Below are positions 39,443 through 48,121 of a DNA stretch of 64,000 bases, one piece after another (the first letter of the stretch is position 1; each line of letters starts with the position of its first letter). Origin of the DNA: Chloropicon primus (Eukaryota > Chlorophyta > Chloropicophyceae > Chloropicales > Chloropicaceae); the NCBI GenBank assembly GCA_023205875.1, contig CP060755.1, forward strand, positions 310,001 to 374,000, written 5' to 3'. The notes under the pieces were generated by a model. The model was not told the origin of the DNA. It searched no databases and saw nothing but the letters and a program-made list of their open reading frames with translations. The position numbers and the translations under genes were made by a program.

Positions 39443-39947
39443 CTTTGTCTCTCTCCTATTCCTTTTCACTGTGCCTGGCTTGGCTTCCCACTCTCAAGTC
39501 GTCAAGCACTCGGGACGGAAACGTTTTGGGGCAAAGGAACCCGCGAGTGACCCCTTCACGTCACGTCGTCGCCCACCTCCGTCGGCACCCTGTGTTATTC
39601 AATCGAAGCACGGCCAAGGGCGCTCCTCCCCTCACTCTCTGACAAGTCAAGATTATTGACTTCATTTGAACGAGAACGAGCGATGGCGGATGGGGCGAAG
39701 AGAGGACAGGAGGGAGGAGAGGGAGGGTGATCCCGGGAGGGGGCCAAGGCGAGGCAATGGGCGAAAGGCACGAACGAGGAAGAGCATCCGCCGGACATGG
39801 TTGTGTCTTTGAACTCCTTTCAGAAAATGTTTTTTCATGAGGACGAGGAAGGTTGTCGTGGTGGAGGATGGATCAAACTGGTAACATATAACAATTTTAG
39901 ATATTTTATATACATTCAGCGAGGGCCATTGCAGCCGACTCCGTCGT
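39443..39947. other. Spacer between dynein light chain and RING gene
   Basis: 505 bases, both neighbours on the minus strand. AT-rich block at 39886-39915 (atattttatatac) probably marks the RING gene 3' end. No ORF with coding character. Confidence 0.5.
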
Positions 39948-41114
39948 TTACACTTCTTCAACTTCAACAACACGAGGTTCTTCCTCGGCCTGTAGTGTGA
40001 TGTCTTGCTCTAGCTCATCCGCGGTAGGGACTGGAGGAACGTCCTCGTCGACGCTTCCCCGGTTTTGCCGCCTCTCCCTCCGGCTCCTGTTCGTCTGCAG
40101 CAAGTTGCGCATGAAGTTCATGATCCTCGAGGACGAGTTGTCGTTCCTGTTGTACATGAAGTACACTTCCGCGTGCTGGTCCAAGGTGTCTCGGATCAAT
40201 CGGGAAAGGGAAGGCCGCCTCGAGTTCGAGCGCCGGCTATTGTTTGAAGTGCCCGAATCCCCACTCTCGTCAATCGCATCGATGGGAAGGACCACGTCAC
40301 TGTATGGCCTCTCAATCGCAATTTCCTTGCAAAGCGGGCAAGTTACGTCCCTGTTGAACCACTTTTCTATGCACTCGGAGTGCATCCAGTGTTTGCAAGG
40401 CAGTCTCGTCAGTTTTGACGTACTGTCGTACTCCTCCTGCAATCCCAAAGCAAGTCAGGGTCAGCGGCGAGCGTGCGAGCGTGTCAGCAAGGGTGTGTGA
40501 TGAGGAGGGTGGTCGCCACGAGCAAAGAAGTCCTTTCTCGACACGCGGACTGGGGACTTACCAAACAGATGCAGCAGGTGGTGTCGCAGGCCCCATCAAG
40601 GTCCCCGAAACAGCACCTCTCGAACTCCGAGGTATCAGGGGGATACTTCATTGAGTTCAAGCTCCTTCGCCTCGGGGTGACCGTCCCCGGCTCCCTCACA
40701 CCCGAAAACAAGGACCGCCCATCTCTCGCGTTCACTGTTGTTGTTGTTGTTGTTGTTGTTGATGACGATGATGATGATGATGATGACGATGATGATGACG
40801 ATGGATACGAGAGAAAGAAAAAGTCGAGTCAACAAGGCTTGCGCGTGGACGACGTGGCGGCGAATACCCGGACAAACAAATCGGAGGACGCGAACGCGTG
40901 TGCGTTCTCCTCGTCAACGACAGGGCGAGTCCGAACAAGACAACCCCTTGATCATCTACCTAGACTCACCTCTAAACCATATCACGTCGTCCCAGTCAGC
41001 AGATCCCTCTTCCTGCGTCCTTGCTCGGCACTTCTGATACACGAGGTATACCAAGATGCACCCGAAGTTCAGAACGACAGGCAGCAGGGTGGCCAAAAGA
41101 AGTAAGCTGCTCAT
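39948..41114 (-). CDS. Membrane-anchored RING-H2 ubiquitin ligase
   Basis: Three exons: 40970-41114, 40562-40734 and 39948-40436, about 268 aa. Exon 1 encodes a transmembrane helix (LLLLATLLPVVLNFGCILVY) right after the ATG. The RING-H2 is split across exons 2 and 3: CCICL, then EEYDSTSKLTRLPCKHWMHS, ECIEKWFNRDVTCPLC, with the C3H2C3 ligands in order. The C-terminal 110 residues are polar with a disordered acidic end. The layout is like plant ATL and RNF ligases. The exon 2 acceptor (CAACAG before TGAACG) lies beside a long CAA/CAT repeat and is not certain; a later AG (before ATGGGC) also keeps phase. Confidence 0.78.
40735..40803. repeat. (GTT)n-(GAT)n microsatellite in RING-gene intron
   Basis: A tgttgttgttg tract passes into gatgatgatgacgatg over about 70 bases, within intron 1 of the RING gene, immediately upstream of the presumed acceptor. 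Confidence 0.85.
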
Positions 41115-41988
41115 CTTCTCGTTCCTCCCTTGAAGAAAGCGAGAGCCCCTCTACTTTGCGCCCTTTCGCGAAGAGTTCCCCTTCCCTGGCGCTCTCGTCG
41201 TCCCGTCGTCCCGTCCTCTCTCTCTTCGGGGCTCAAGGAGTAGGCTCAAGCCCTGGAGGCAGAGCTTGGCCCGGGTCGCCCGGTTCTGTCCACAGAGTGG
41301 GTGTTGCTCTCGAGTGGGTGTTGCTCTCGAGTGGGTGTTGCTGTGCTCCTCGGAGGAGGGCGTTCTCGACAGTCCCCAACGCTTCCCACTTTATGTAGTA
41401 TGGTAACAAAACCTTTTGTACGATCAAAGATCGTGCTATCTTCCTCCACAGCGAGAAGCGAGAAGCCCAAAGGAAGGGAAAGGAAAGGAAAGGAAAGGAA
41501 AGGAAGAAACAGAGAGGGGAACAGAAAGAGGAGGAGAGGAGAGGGGAGGGGAGGGGAGCAACGAAAGGAAAGTCCAATCAATCAATCTCTTAATCCTCTC
41601 TGAAAAGGATGGATTCTGATTTCTGATTGGGGTGGAATAGTGTAATCCGATGGACACCCAAAAAGCGAAGAGCGAAGAGCGGCGCGCGCAGACAGAGAGC
41701 GAGGAGCGGCAGGCCTGCCGGAGGAAGGAGGAGTTTGTGTCTTGTGTCCGTGTCTGTGTGTCTGTCCCCTACCGTAGTGGCGAGCACGACAAGGGTTCAC
41801 GAAGGCATGGCGAGCTTTGGAGGAAGTTTGGGTGAATAAGCGAGGAAGGGAGCGAGGAAGAGTGAGGAATAAGGGAAGACGAGGGTGGACCAGGAGAGCA
41901 TGGGGCCAGCGAGAAGGGAGACGGCGGGGGAATACTAAAAGGTGGGAGAGGCATTTGGACGTGGGGTGGTCGGGTCGGGTGTAGTACC
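41115..41988. other. Divergent intergenic region with 17-bp minisatellite and purine tract
   Basis: 874 bases between the RING and GNAT genes. A 17-bp tandem gagtgggtgttgctctc has about three units at 41297-41345. A long purine-only stretch of aaagg units lies at 41466-41565. Repeated aagcgaagagcg words follow near 41660. No convincing ORF on either strand. Confidence 0.6.
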
Positions 41989-43278
41989 ATGGAGGGCGAC
42001 GCTGCGGAGAGGGGGAACGGGAAGGCGAGCGTGAGCGGCGCGGAGGCGTCCAACGTCGTCCAGACCGGGCCTGCGGAGGGCAAGCGCAGGATAAGCATAC
42101 AGGGTCGGGGGAAGCTTTTCGATATCCCGTGCGGCGTGTACGAAATTCCCGGCCGTCCCCACGTGATCTTCAAGATCCAGGACTACAAGAGCGCGGAGAG
42201 GCCAAGGAGAGAGATCCCCTTTCTTTTCCAGGCTTTCGAGGCCGGGCAGGAGCCCCCGCCGGAGATGAAAGGCTTGTACTCGAAGAAGCACAGGAACAGG
42301 TCCAGGGACTCCCTACTAGACGCGTCCACGTCGAAGCGCCAGAAGGTGGCCGCCCCGAGCGGCTCTGTCTCAACGACGCACCACCACCAGGGGGGAGGGG
42401 GAACTGTTGCGGAAGATAGCCAAGGTCCTCTTGGGAACGGAAACAGCAACCAAGAGAACGGCGGTCTGAGCGTGCCCCCCGTCACGCCCGTGGTCCCATC
42501 GAGCGGCGCTTCGAATGAGCGTCCCGCGACAATCCACGAGTACCTGGACTGGACGGTCACCGCCAACTGCACCCGCCCAGAGAGCGAGCAAGACTCTGAG
42601 CTTGACTTTGAGGGTTTCCGAGTGGTCACGGTGTGCGGAAGGCACAGGCCCGCTTGGCCGCGGCCGGGGGATCACCTGGTGAAGAAAGGGAACTGGGCCA
42701 AGGAGAACGAGCAGATCAAGCTTCCGTGGATGGGTGAGACGCTTCCTCCATTGAGTGTGAGCGGCAGTGCCTACAGTGCTGCAACCTTGAGGTCCGGATA
42801 CGGCAGCAAACCCGGTGAGAAAGGGAAACACTGGATAGAGGTTCCTTTCTTTGCGACCGCATCGACGAAGAGGGGCCGGGGGTATGGGAGGTGCCTCCTG
42901 GACGCCATAGAACACATCTGCCAAGTGCTGGACGTCAGCGCCCTCCACTTGTGCAGCACGAATGACCCAACGACCACGTGCATCTGGAGGAAGCTTGGCT
43001 TCACGGATAACGAGACTGACGTGAACGAGAACCTTGCCGCTTGTGGACTAACTCTCAAAGGCCCGGGGCTGCTCCATATGGACAACACCGTGCAGATGTT
43101 CAAGTCAGTGCCAAAGCATACGGGCAAAGACTTCAGGAGGATCCGAATTTCTCACCAGAGTCTGGTCCAGGTGCTGTACTTCAAGCCTCTGAGTAGCAGC
43201 AGCTCCCAGGCGGGGGACGAGAGGGCGGAAGGGTGCGAAGGGAAGGAACGGGTCAAGTCGGTAGAGGACACCTCTTAG
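41989..43278 (+). CDS. GNAT-domain acetyltransferase-like protein
   Basis: 429 aa, single exon, start ATG at 41989. Residues ~270-360 look like a GNAT fold: WIEVPFFATASTKRGRGYGR carries the acetyl-CoA R-x-x-G-x-G loop, then CLLDAIEHICQVLDVSALHL and a CIWRKLGF motif (xxxFYxKxGF in classic GNATs). This arrangement (PFFATxxxxRGxGYGRxLL followed by TIWxxKLGF) resembles plant IDM1-type histone acetyltransferase regions, but no PHD finger is visible. The middle (105-185) is Ser/Gly/His-rich and includes a bipartite-like KKHRNRSRD...SKRQK, suggesting a nuclear protein. Substrate unknown. Confidence 0.62.
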   Translation: MEGDAAERGNGKASVSGAEASNVVQTGPAEGKRRISIQGRGKLFDIPCGVYEIPGRPHVIFKIQDYKSAERPRREIPFLFQAFEAGQEPPPEMKGLYSKKHRNRSRDSLLDASTSKRQKVAAPSGSVSTTHHHQGGGGTVAEDSQGPLGNGNSNQENGGLSVPPVTPVVPSSGASNERPATIHEYLDWTVTANCTRPESEQDSELDFEGFRVVTVCGRHRPAWPRPGDHLVKKGNWAKENEQIKLPWMGETLPPLSVSGSAYSAATLRSGYGSKPGEKGKHWIEVPFFATASTKRGRGYGRCLLDAIEHICQVLDVSALHLCSTNDPTTTCIWRKLGFTDNETDVNENLAACGLTLKGPGLLHMDNTVQMFKSVPKHTGKDFRRIRISHQSLVQVLYFKPLSSSSSQAGDERAEGCEGKERVKSVEDTS

Positions 43279-43553
43279 AAGCAATTGGCGCGCGTTCTGC
43301 ACCGACCCAGAATACTGTAATATAGCGAAATATCCTAAAGAGCTTCAGGATATCCTCGGCTCGTTCCAGTTGGCAAATGAAACAAAAAAGATGTTTTACA
43401 ATGGCTACACAATCACAACGCCCCCCACCTCCTCTTCTTTCTTCTTTCTTCGTTTTACAACGAGGTCTGAACAAGTTCTCCCTTCTCTTCTCTGCCCCTG
43501 CAGTTACATTCGCTCGGTCCAAACACTTCCTTTGGCGCGCAACCTGCCAGGCG

Positions 43554-44789
43554 CTACTGGAAGTGCTCAGGGTGGTGCTGCATGATGTCCTCGAATATCA
43601 GGTCCCGGATGTAAACGCCGTTGATGTGGCCGTCATCCAATGGAAAGTAGAAGGGCTCTGAACAGCACGGTTCGTCGCTCGGGTCGTGGAGAGATGCCAT
43701 GTAAGGGTGAGCGAGGGCCTCCTCCACGGTTATCCTCTTGTGGGGGTTGAACTGGAGCATCTTGTCAATCAAGTCCAGGGCTTGGGGGTTCGAGTGAGGG
43801 TAGTACTTGCCCAAGACAACCCTCTGGCAATGCGGCAGGCTCCTCATGTACCTCTTGGCCTTCTCACTGTCGATGAAGTCCAAATCGGACTCGCTCGGCG
43901 ACCCCAAGACCCTCGTGATCAAGTTGAGCTGATGGACGTAATCCTTCCCCGGGAACAGCGGCTTTCTTCCGAGGAGCTCGGCGAAGATGCACCCCACAGA
44001 CCATATGTCTATCGCCGCGGTGTATTCGGCGCAAGACAGGAGCAGCTCGGGCGCCCTGTACCACCTCGTTACCACGTATTCCGTCATGTACTCCTTCTCG
44101 CTGTTCGTCCGGGCGAGGCCAAAGTCGCAGATCTTCAGATCGCAGTTCGCGTTCAGCAGCAAGTTGGACGGCTTCAGGTCCCTGTGTAGAACGTTGGCGC
44201 TGTGGATGTACTTCAGGCCCCTGAAGAGGGGATGAAAAGAAAAAGAAAAAGAGAAAAGTTCGGTTGCGGAAAGTCTGTCAGCGTCAAGGCGTCGAATTTC
44301 GAGGCAGCACCCCCACCCCCCCCGCACTCACCTCAGGAGCTGGTAGATGAAGTACTGGCAGTGCTCGTCACTCAGCGGCTGCGAGCTGCGGATGATTTGG
44401 TGCAGATCCGTGTCCATGAGCTCGTAAAGGATGTACATGTCCTTGAAGACCTCCCTCGTGGGCGGGGGAAGGATGTCCTTGATCTTCACGATGTTCTCAT
44501 GCTGCAAGTGCCTCAGCAGCTTGATCTCCCTCAGCATCCGCTTCGCATCAACGACGTTCTCAAACGCGTTGCTTATCTTCTTTATCGCGAGCCTCTCGCT
44601 CGTTACGGAGTTACTCGCCGAGCAAACCACGCCATAAGCCCCCTTCCCAATCGGTTTTATCGGCTTGTACTTCGCGTCCACCTCGAACAGCTGCCCGCAA
44701 ACCAGGAAGTGGTTGTACCTCTTCCCCCCCTCCTGCTGCTGCACCGTCACCCCCTCGTTCCCTTCCTCCTTGGCCTGCTCCACATCCAT
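43554..44789 (-). CDS. Mitogen-activated protein kinase, TEY type
   Basis: Two exons, 44332-44789 and 43554-44220 (donor GTGAGT, acceptor TTCAG), 374 aa. Start ATG at 44789 ([10 protein letters not shown]). Kinase features: [20 protein letters not shown], catalytic Lys in [36 protein letters not shown], and the activation loop [20 protein letters not shown] with the TEY dual-phosphorylation site. [20 protein letters not shown] and a C-terminal common-docking-like [11 protein letters not shown] follow. It is the short plant/animal ERK-like class (group A/B), not the long TDY class. Upstream kinases are outside the window. Confidence 0.95.
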
Positions 44790-45554
44790 CGCGTCCCCTC
44801 GAAACGACCGACGACAACGACGACGACGACGACTCAAGAAACACGACACGTCCGTTCCCCCGCGCAACTGACCGCCTGACGCGCGAAACCTCTCCGCCAA
44901 GTCCTCGCAAAGCTTGGGCCTCGCACCCTCGGCGTCCCTCTCCTCCCCTCGCGCGATCCGATCGACCACCAACGACAACCACTGTGCGCGTCCGTTCGCT
45001 TTCCCACCACTCAAGAACAAACTCCCCGTCTCGAATTAGCCGGGGAAGGTGAAGCCCAGATAGGTGAGGCATATGACATATTACATCAGATTTAGCAAAT
45101 GAATCCTCGTGTGATCGCTGGTGAGAGCGATCACACTCATGACGCTACCCGCAGGGCTTCACCAGGGCTTCGCCCTAGCTTCGGCCTGCGCTGCGTCTAC
45201 GTTGCTTCTCATCATTTGATTACACGATACCATCACGCAAAAGTTACCCCGGAGGGTTACTCCCATCAGGTACCTTCGATTGTATTCTATGCGGCCCTCC
45301 ACCAGCGAATCGAAACGCATCCACGGGTGGTGCTGTTTGGAGGGTCGGTGATCCCGCTCGCCATGGCGAGGCCGGGGCCACTTCGCGCACGAGGGGAAGG
45401 TCGAAACGCCGAGAGACGCTCCAAGCGAAGAAAGAGAGAGAGCCAGCCAGCCAAACAGACAGAGAAAGAAACGATGGATGGGTGAACATTACGATGCGAG
45501 GGACCCTTCGCCCCTCTGCATTTGTTATACTTGTTCTGCCACCTCCAAAGCGGC
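44790..45554. other. Intergenic region with an inverted dispersed-repeat copy
   Basis: 765 bases between the MAPK start and the Cpn10 stop. The first ~270 bases are the MAPK 5' region with AC-rich clusters. Copy C of the dispersed repeat fills 45076-45319. The remaining 235 bases are unique, with a GA-rich stretch near 45425-45470. Confidence 0.65.
45076..45319 (-). repeat. Dispersed hairpin repeat, copy C (inverted, 5'-truncated)
   Basis: Reverse complement of the last ~250 bp of copy B (50886-51135), almost identical apart from a 12-bp duplication in B (ccctggtggag) and a few substitutions. It carries a perfect stem TGTGATCGCT / AGCGATCACA (45110-45119 and 45126-45135) with the loop GGTGAG. 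Homology stops abruptly at about 45319, where copies A and B continue. Confidence 0.85.
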
Positions 45555-46034
45555 CTACTCTAACACCGCAAGCACTTCTCCAGTCCTCACGAAGTACACG
45601 TTCCTGTCGTCGAGCATCGTCTCCGTAGCTCCGTACTTTGCGAAAAGGATGCTGTCTCCAACCTTGACGTCCAAGCTAGACTCCTCCGGCACACCCTGCA
45701 CTGTTCCCACCAGTAGCTTCTCTCCTTGAGCCTGGTTCTCGGCTGCTTGGGCGGAGAGGAGGATGCCGCCGTCCGTCTTGGCCTCGCGCTCGAGCAGGGT
45801 CACCAAGTAGCGGTCGCCCACAGTCTGGTACTTGGACAAGTCCGCCTCCGTCGCGGTAGCGGAGGACACGAAGCTCCCGGCCCTTCTCCTGGACTTGGCT
45901 GCAGCTGCAGCAGCCCCCTCTCTCCTCGACGCTCCGAGGTTAGCGCACCCGTTCCCCCTGGCCACGCCGGCCTGGGCGCTCGCCTTCACCTTGAGCTCCG
46001 CCCTCGTCCTCATCTGAGTCCTCCCCCACTGCAT
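45555..46034 (-). CDS. Cpn10/GroES-type chaperonin, probably plastid-targeted
   Basis: About 159 aa from the ATG at 46034 (MQWGRTQMRTRAELKVKASA). The first ~60 residues are Arg/Ala/Ser-rich and almost free of acids, like a transit peptide. A single Cpn10 domain follows: KYQTVGDRYLVTLLEREAKT, GGILLSAQAAENQAQGE (mobile-loop region), VGTVQGVPEE, VKVGDSILFAKYGATETMLD, then VYFVRTGEVLAVLE. Only one domain is present, so it is a Cpn10 rather than the tandem Cpn20. It would cap Cpn60 during protein folding. A splice acceptor (CTTTCGCAG) lies just upstream of the ATG, with a GTAAGG donor near 46250, so a 5'-UTR exon is likely. Confidence 0.85.
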   Translation of the reverse strand: MQWGRTQMRTRAELKVKASAQAGVARGNGCANLGASRREGAAAAAAKSRRRAGSFVSSATATEADLSKYQTVGDRYLVTLLEREAKTDGGILLSAQAAENQAQGEKLLVGTVQGVPEESSLDVKVGDSILFAKYGATETMLDDRNVYFVRTGEVLAVLE

Positions 46035-46550
46035 CCTCGCGCTCTCTGCGAAAGAAAAAACAAACAGACACAAACCTCGTTCAGCTTCAGAGTCCCAATC
46101 GAACCAAACCAAACCGAACCGAACCGAACCGTCTCTCCCTCCTCGTTTCCTTCGCGGTTGGGCTCGAACAAAAGCGTAACGACGGCAGGAAGCGTGGCGT
46201 GGACCATGCCTCTCGGTCCCCCCCCCCGCCTCCCCCACCGACACCTTACCTCCTTCAAGTACTCGCGAACGAAACACGAACAACCTCCGACTCTCTCCGT
46301 CGTCGGCTCTCAAGTGAAGTGGATAAGGCAAATCGAAAGCCTAAAGCCAAAGCCTTGAGGAGGAGGAGGAGGAGGAGGACCGAAGAGGAGGAGAGAGGGA
46401 GGGTGTGGGTGTGGGGCCACAGCAATACACTTCGACTCGGTTCGGTTCGGTTCTCAGGCTATGATCGCCTGGCGGGCGACCGGCTGGATCGGTTCGGCGG
46501 CCCAGCTGTGGGGGTTGGAGTGATTCGGGTTTGCACGAGTGCTCGAAGGG
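46035..46550. other. Divergent promoter region Cpn10 / RCE1
   Basis: 516 bases. Contains the presumed Cpn10 5'-UTR intron (about 46055-46251), a C-rich run at 46220-46236, a GAG repeat (about 46357-46380) and a run of GGTTC/CGGTT words near 46437-46452 mirrored by AACCGAACC words near 46105-46130. Confidence 0.5.
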
Positions 46551-47459
46551 ATGAGACCCCGCGTCACGTCCCTGGTGGGAAACGAGGGGCGGTACGGCCT
46601 GGTGCACTGTTGTGCAATCTGCCTGATTTACGTGGGAAGCGTGCAGGGGTGTCGGACTCTCGTCAGGCCGTCGTCCAGAAACGCGCCGAGGCAGATCGCT
46701 GCGAGGGCGGTCGCCCTGGTCCTGGTGTGCTCCGTGTCGTGGCTCCCCCTCTGGGTGACTCTGCGAAGAGCGAAGAGGGCTGATGGGGACTCGCTGGCGA
46801 GCGAGACTCTGCTTCGCCTGGGGATCAAGTCCAGCGGAATCTTGCGCGGGGTTGCGTTCGCGGAGCTTTCGGCCGTCGCACTTCTCCTTGCTCCCGCAAT
46901 CGAGAGGGTCGGCGAGGCCCTGCAGCGCTGCCGGGGGCGGCAGCGCGCCGGTGCCGGCTGGCCCGCGCTCTGGGAAGGCGGTTCGGCTCTGGAGTTCGCG
47001 AGGGACGTCGTTTTCTCCCCCATCACGGAGGAGTTCTGCTTCAGGGGGTGCATGTGCTCGCTCCTCGTGGCGGAAGGCTACGGCGTGTTCGCGGTGTTCG
47101 CCGTCACCTCTCTCCTCTTCGGCCTCGCTCACACCCACCACCTCATCGAATTCCTTTCGCCGGGTCGGCTGGAGCGCGGCGCGTCTCACCGCCAGCGCAG
47201 GGGCGCGCTCGGGAAAGCGGTGGCCGAAACGGGGGTCCAGGTCGGCTTCACCACCCTCTTTGGACTCTACGCCTGCAGAATCTTCTTGCACACGGGGAGT
47301 CTGGCGGCTTGCATCCTGGCGCACATGACAGCCAACTTTCTGGGTCCTCCCGACTTCGAATCGATCGCGAGCAGCCCAAGGTACGCCGCGTCCACGTTCC
47401 TGGGCCTCCTCCTCTTCGGCTTGCTCGTATTCCAAGGCGTGCCCGAGCCCCTCCCGTGA
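46551..47459 (+). CDS. RCE1: CAAX prenyl protease 2 (Rce1-type, ABI/CPBP family)
   Basis: 302 aa, single exon, start ATG at 46551. Rce1 cleaves the -AAX tripeptide from farnesylated and geranylgeranylated proteins in the ER membrane. Catalytic motifs of the family: FSPITEEFCFRGCMCSLL (EExxxR), LLFGLAHTHHLIEF (HxxH-type), then FTTLFGLYACRIFLHTGSLA and ILAHMTANFLGPP with the third conserved His and Asn. Six to eight hydrophobic helices are visible. The Glu-Glu, Arg and His residues are all present, so it should be active. The host AGG/CGN mix and divergence from Cpn10 are ordinary for this genome. Confidence 0.92.
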   Translation: MRPRVTSLVGNEGRYGLVHCCAICLIYVGSVQGCRTLVRPSSRNAPRQIAARAVALVLVCSVSWLPLWVTLRRAKRADGDSLASETLLRLGIKSSGILRGVAFAELSAVALLLAPAIERVGEALQRCRGRQRAGAGWPALWEGGSALEFARDVVFSPITEEFCFRGCMCSLLVAEGYGVFAVFAVTSLLFGLAHTHHLIEFLSPGRLERGASHRQRRGALGKAVAETGVQVGFTTLFGLYACRIFLHTGSLAACILAHMTANFLGPPDFESIASSPRYAASTFLGLLLFGLLVFQGVPEPLP

Positions 47460-47614
47460 GTCGGTCGTGCGGAGCCGAACAACAAGTCGAGAGACGGAAT
47501 GGTCACCGAGAGTGACAAGAGCGCGCGTGTGGTCGGCCATTGTCAATTGCCTTTGGACAACCACGGGACCCAAGCTCCCTATTTGTAATGTAATCCAAAT
47601 ATCTTATCCATAAG

Positions 47615-48060
47615 ATGGGTGGAGGAGGAGGGTATCGTCGTTCCCGGGAGGGTTGTTGGACGTTCAGGGGGTCCGCGCACTATCAGTTCCACCTCGTCAA
47701 GTCCTCTGTCGCTCGCCAATACGTCCCTCCGGTAAGTTCCCAACAAGCAAACCTTCCTGTCGCACTCACCATGGACTGAACTGAACTGACTCCCCCCCAC
47801 ACACACACACACGCACGCACACGCACGCACTCTCTCACTCTGTGTACGGACGCTTGGATGATGGGATGGGATGGGACGCGCTTGCCGTCGTCGTGCAGGA
47901 GATGCCTCTGGTGGAGTTGAACGGGTACACACTGGGAGGCTTCTACTACGCGAACTACGAGGATAGCCCTGCCGGTCCGATGGATGAGCTCGTGGTGCTG
48001 TCCGGACTCGTTTGGAATGCCCCGACGTCCTGTGCTTGGGCCTCCCACGTCCTCCTCGAT
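47615..48060 (+). pseudogene. 5' fragment of an NXD1-like (neoxanthin-deficient 1) gene
   Basis: Exon 1 47615-47731 (39 codons) and exon 2 from 47899, donor GTAAGT, acceptor GTGCAG. The reading GSAHYQFHLVKSSVARQYVP plus EMPLVELNGYTLGGFYYANY, EDSPAGPMDELVVLSGLVWN and APTSCAWASHVL corresponds closely to the N-terminal third of plant NXD1 (acetoacetate-decarboxylase-like fold, needed for neoxanthin accumulation). Homology stops at about 48056. The frame then stays open for ~400 bases but that part is antisense Fanzor sequence. The remaining two thirds of NXD1 are not found before the COP1 gene. Most likely truncated, by insertion plus loss; a functional copy may exist elsewhere. Confidence 0.65.
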
Positions 48061-48121
48061 CTCAAGAAAGATCTTATCCAGTGTCCTGCTTGGTTTCAAC
48101 CTGGATCCATAGCCCTTGCCG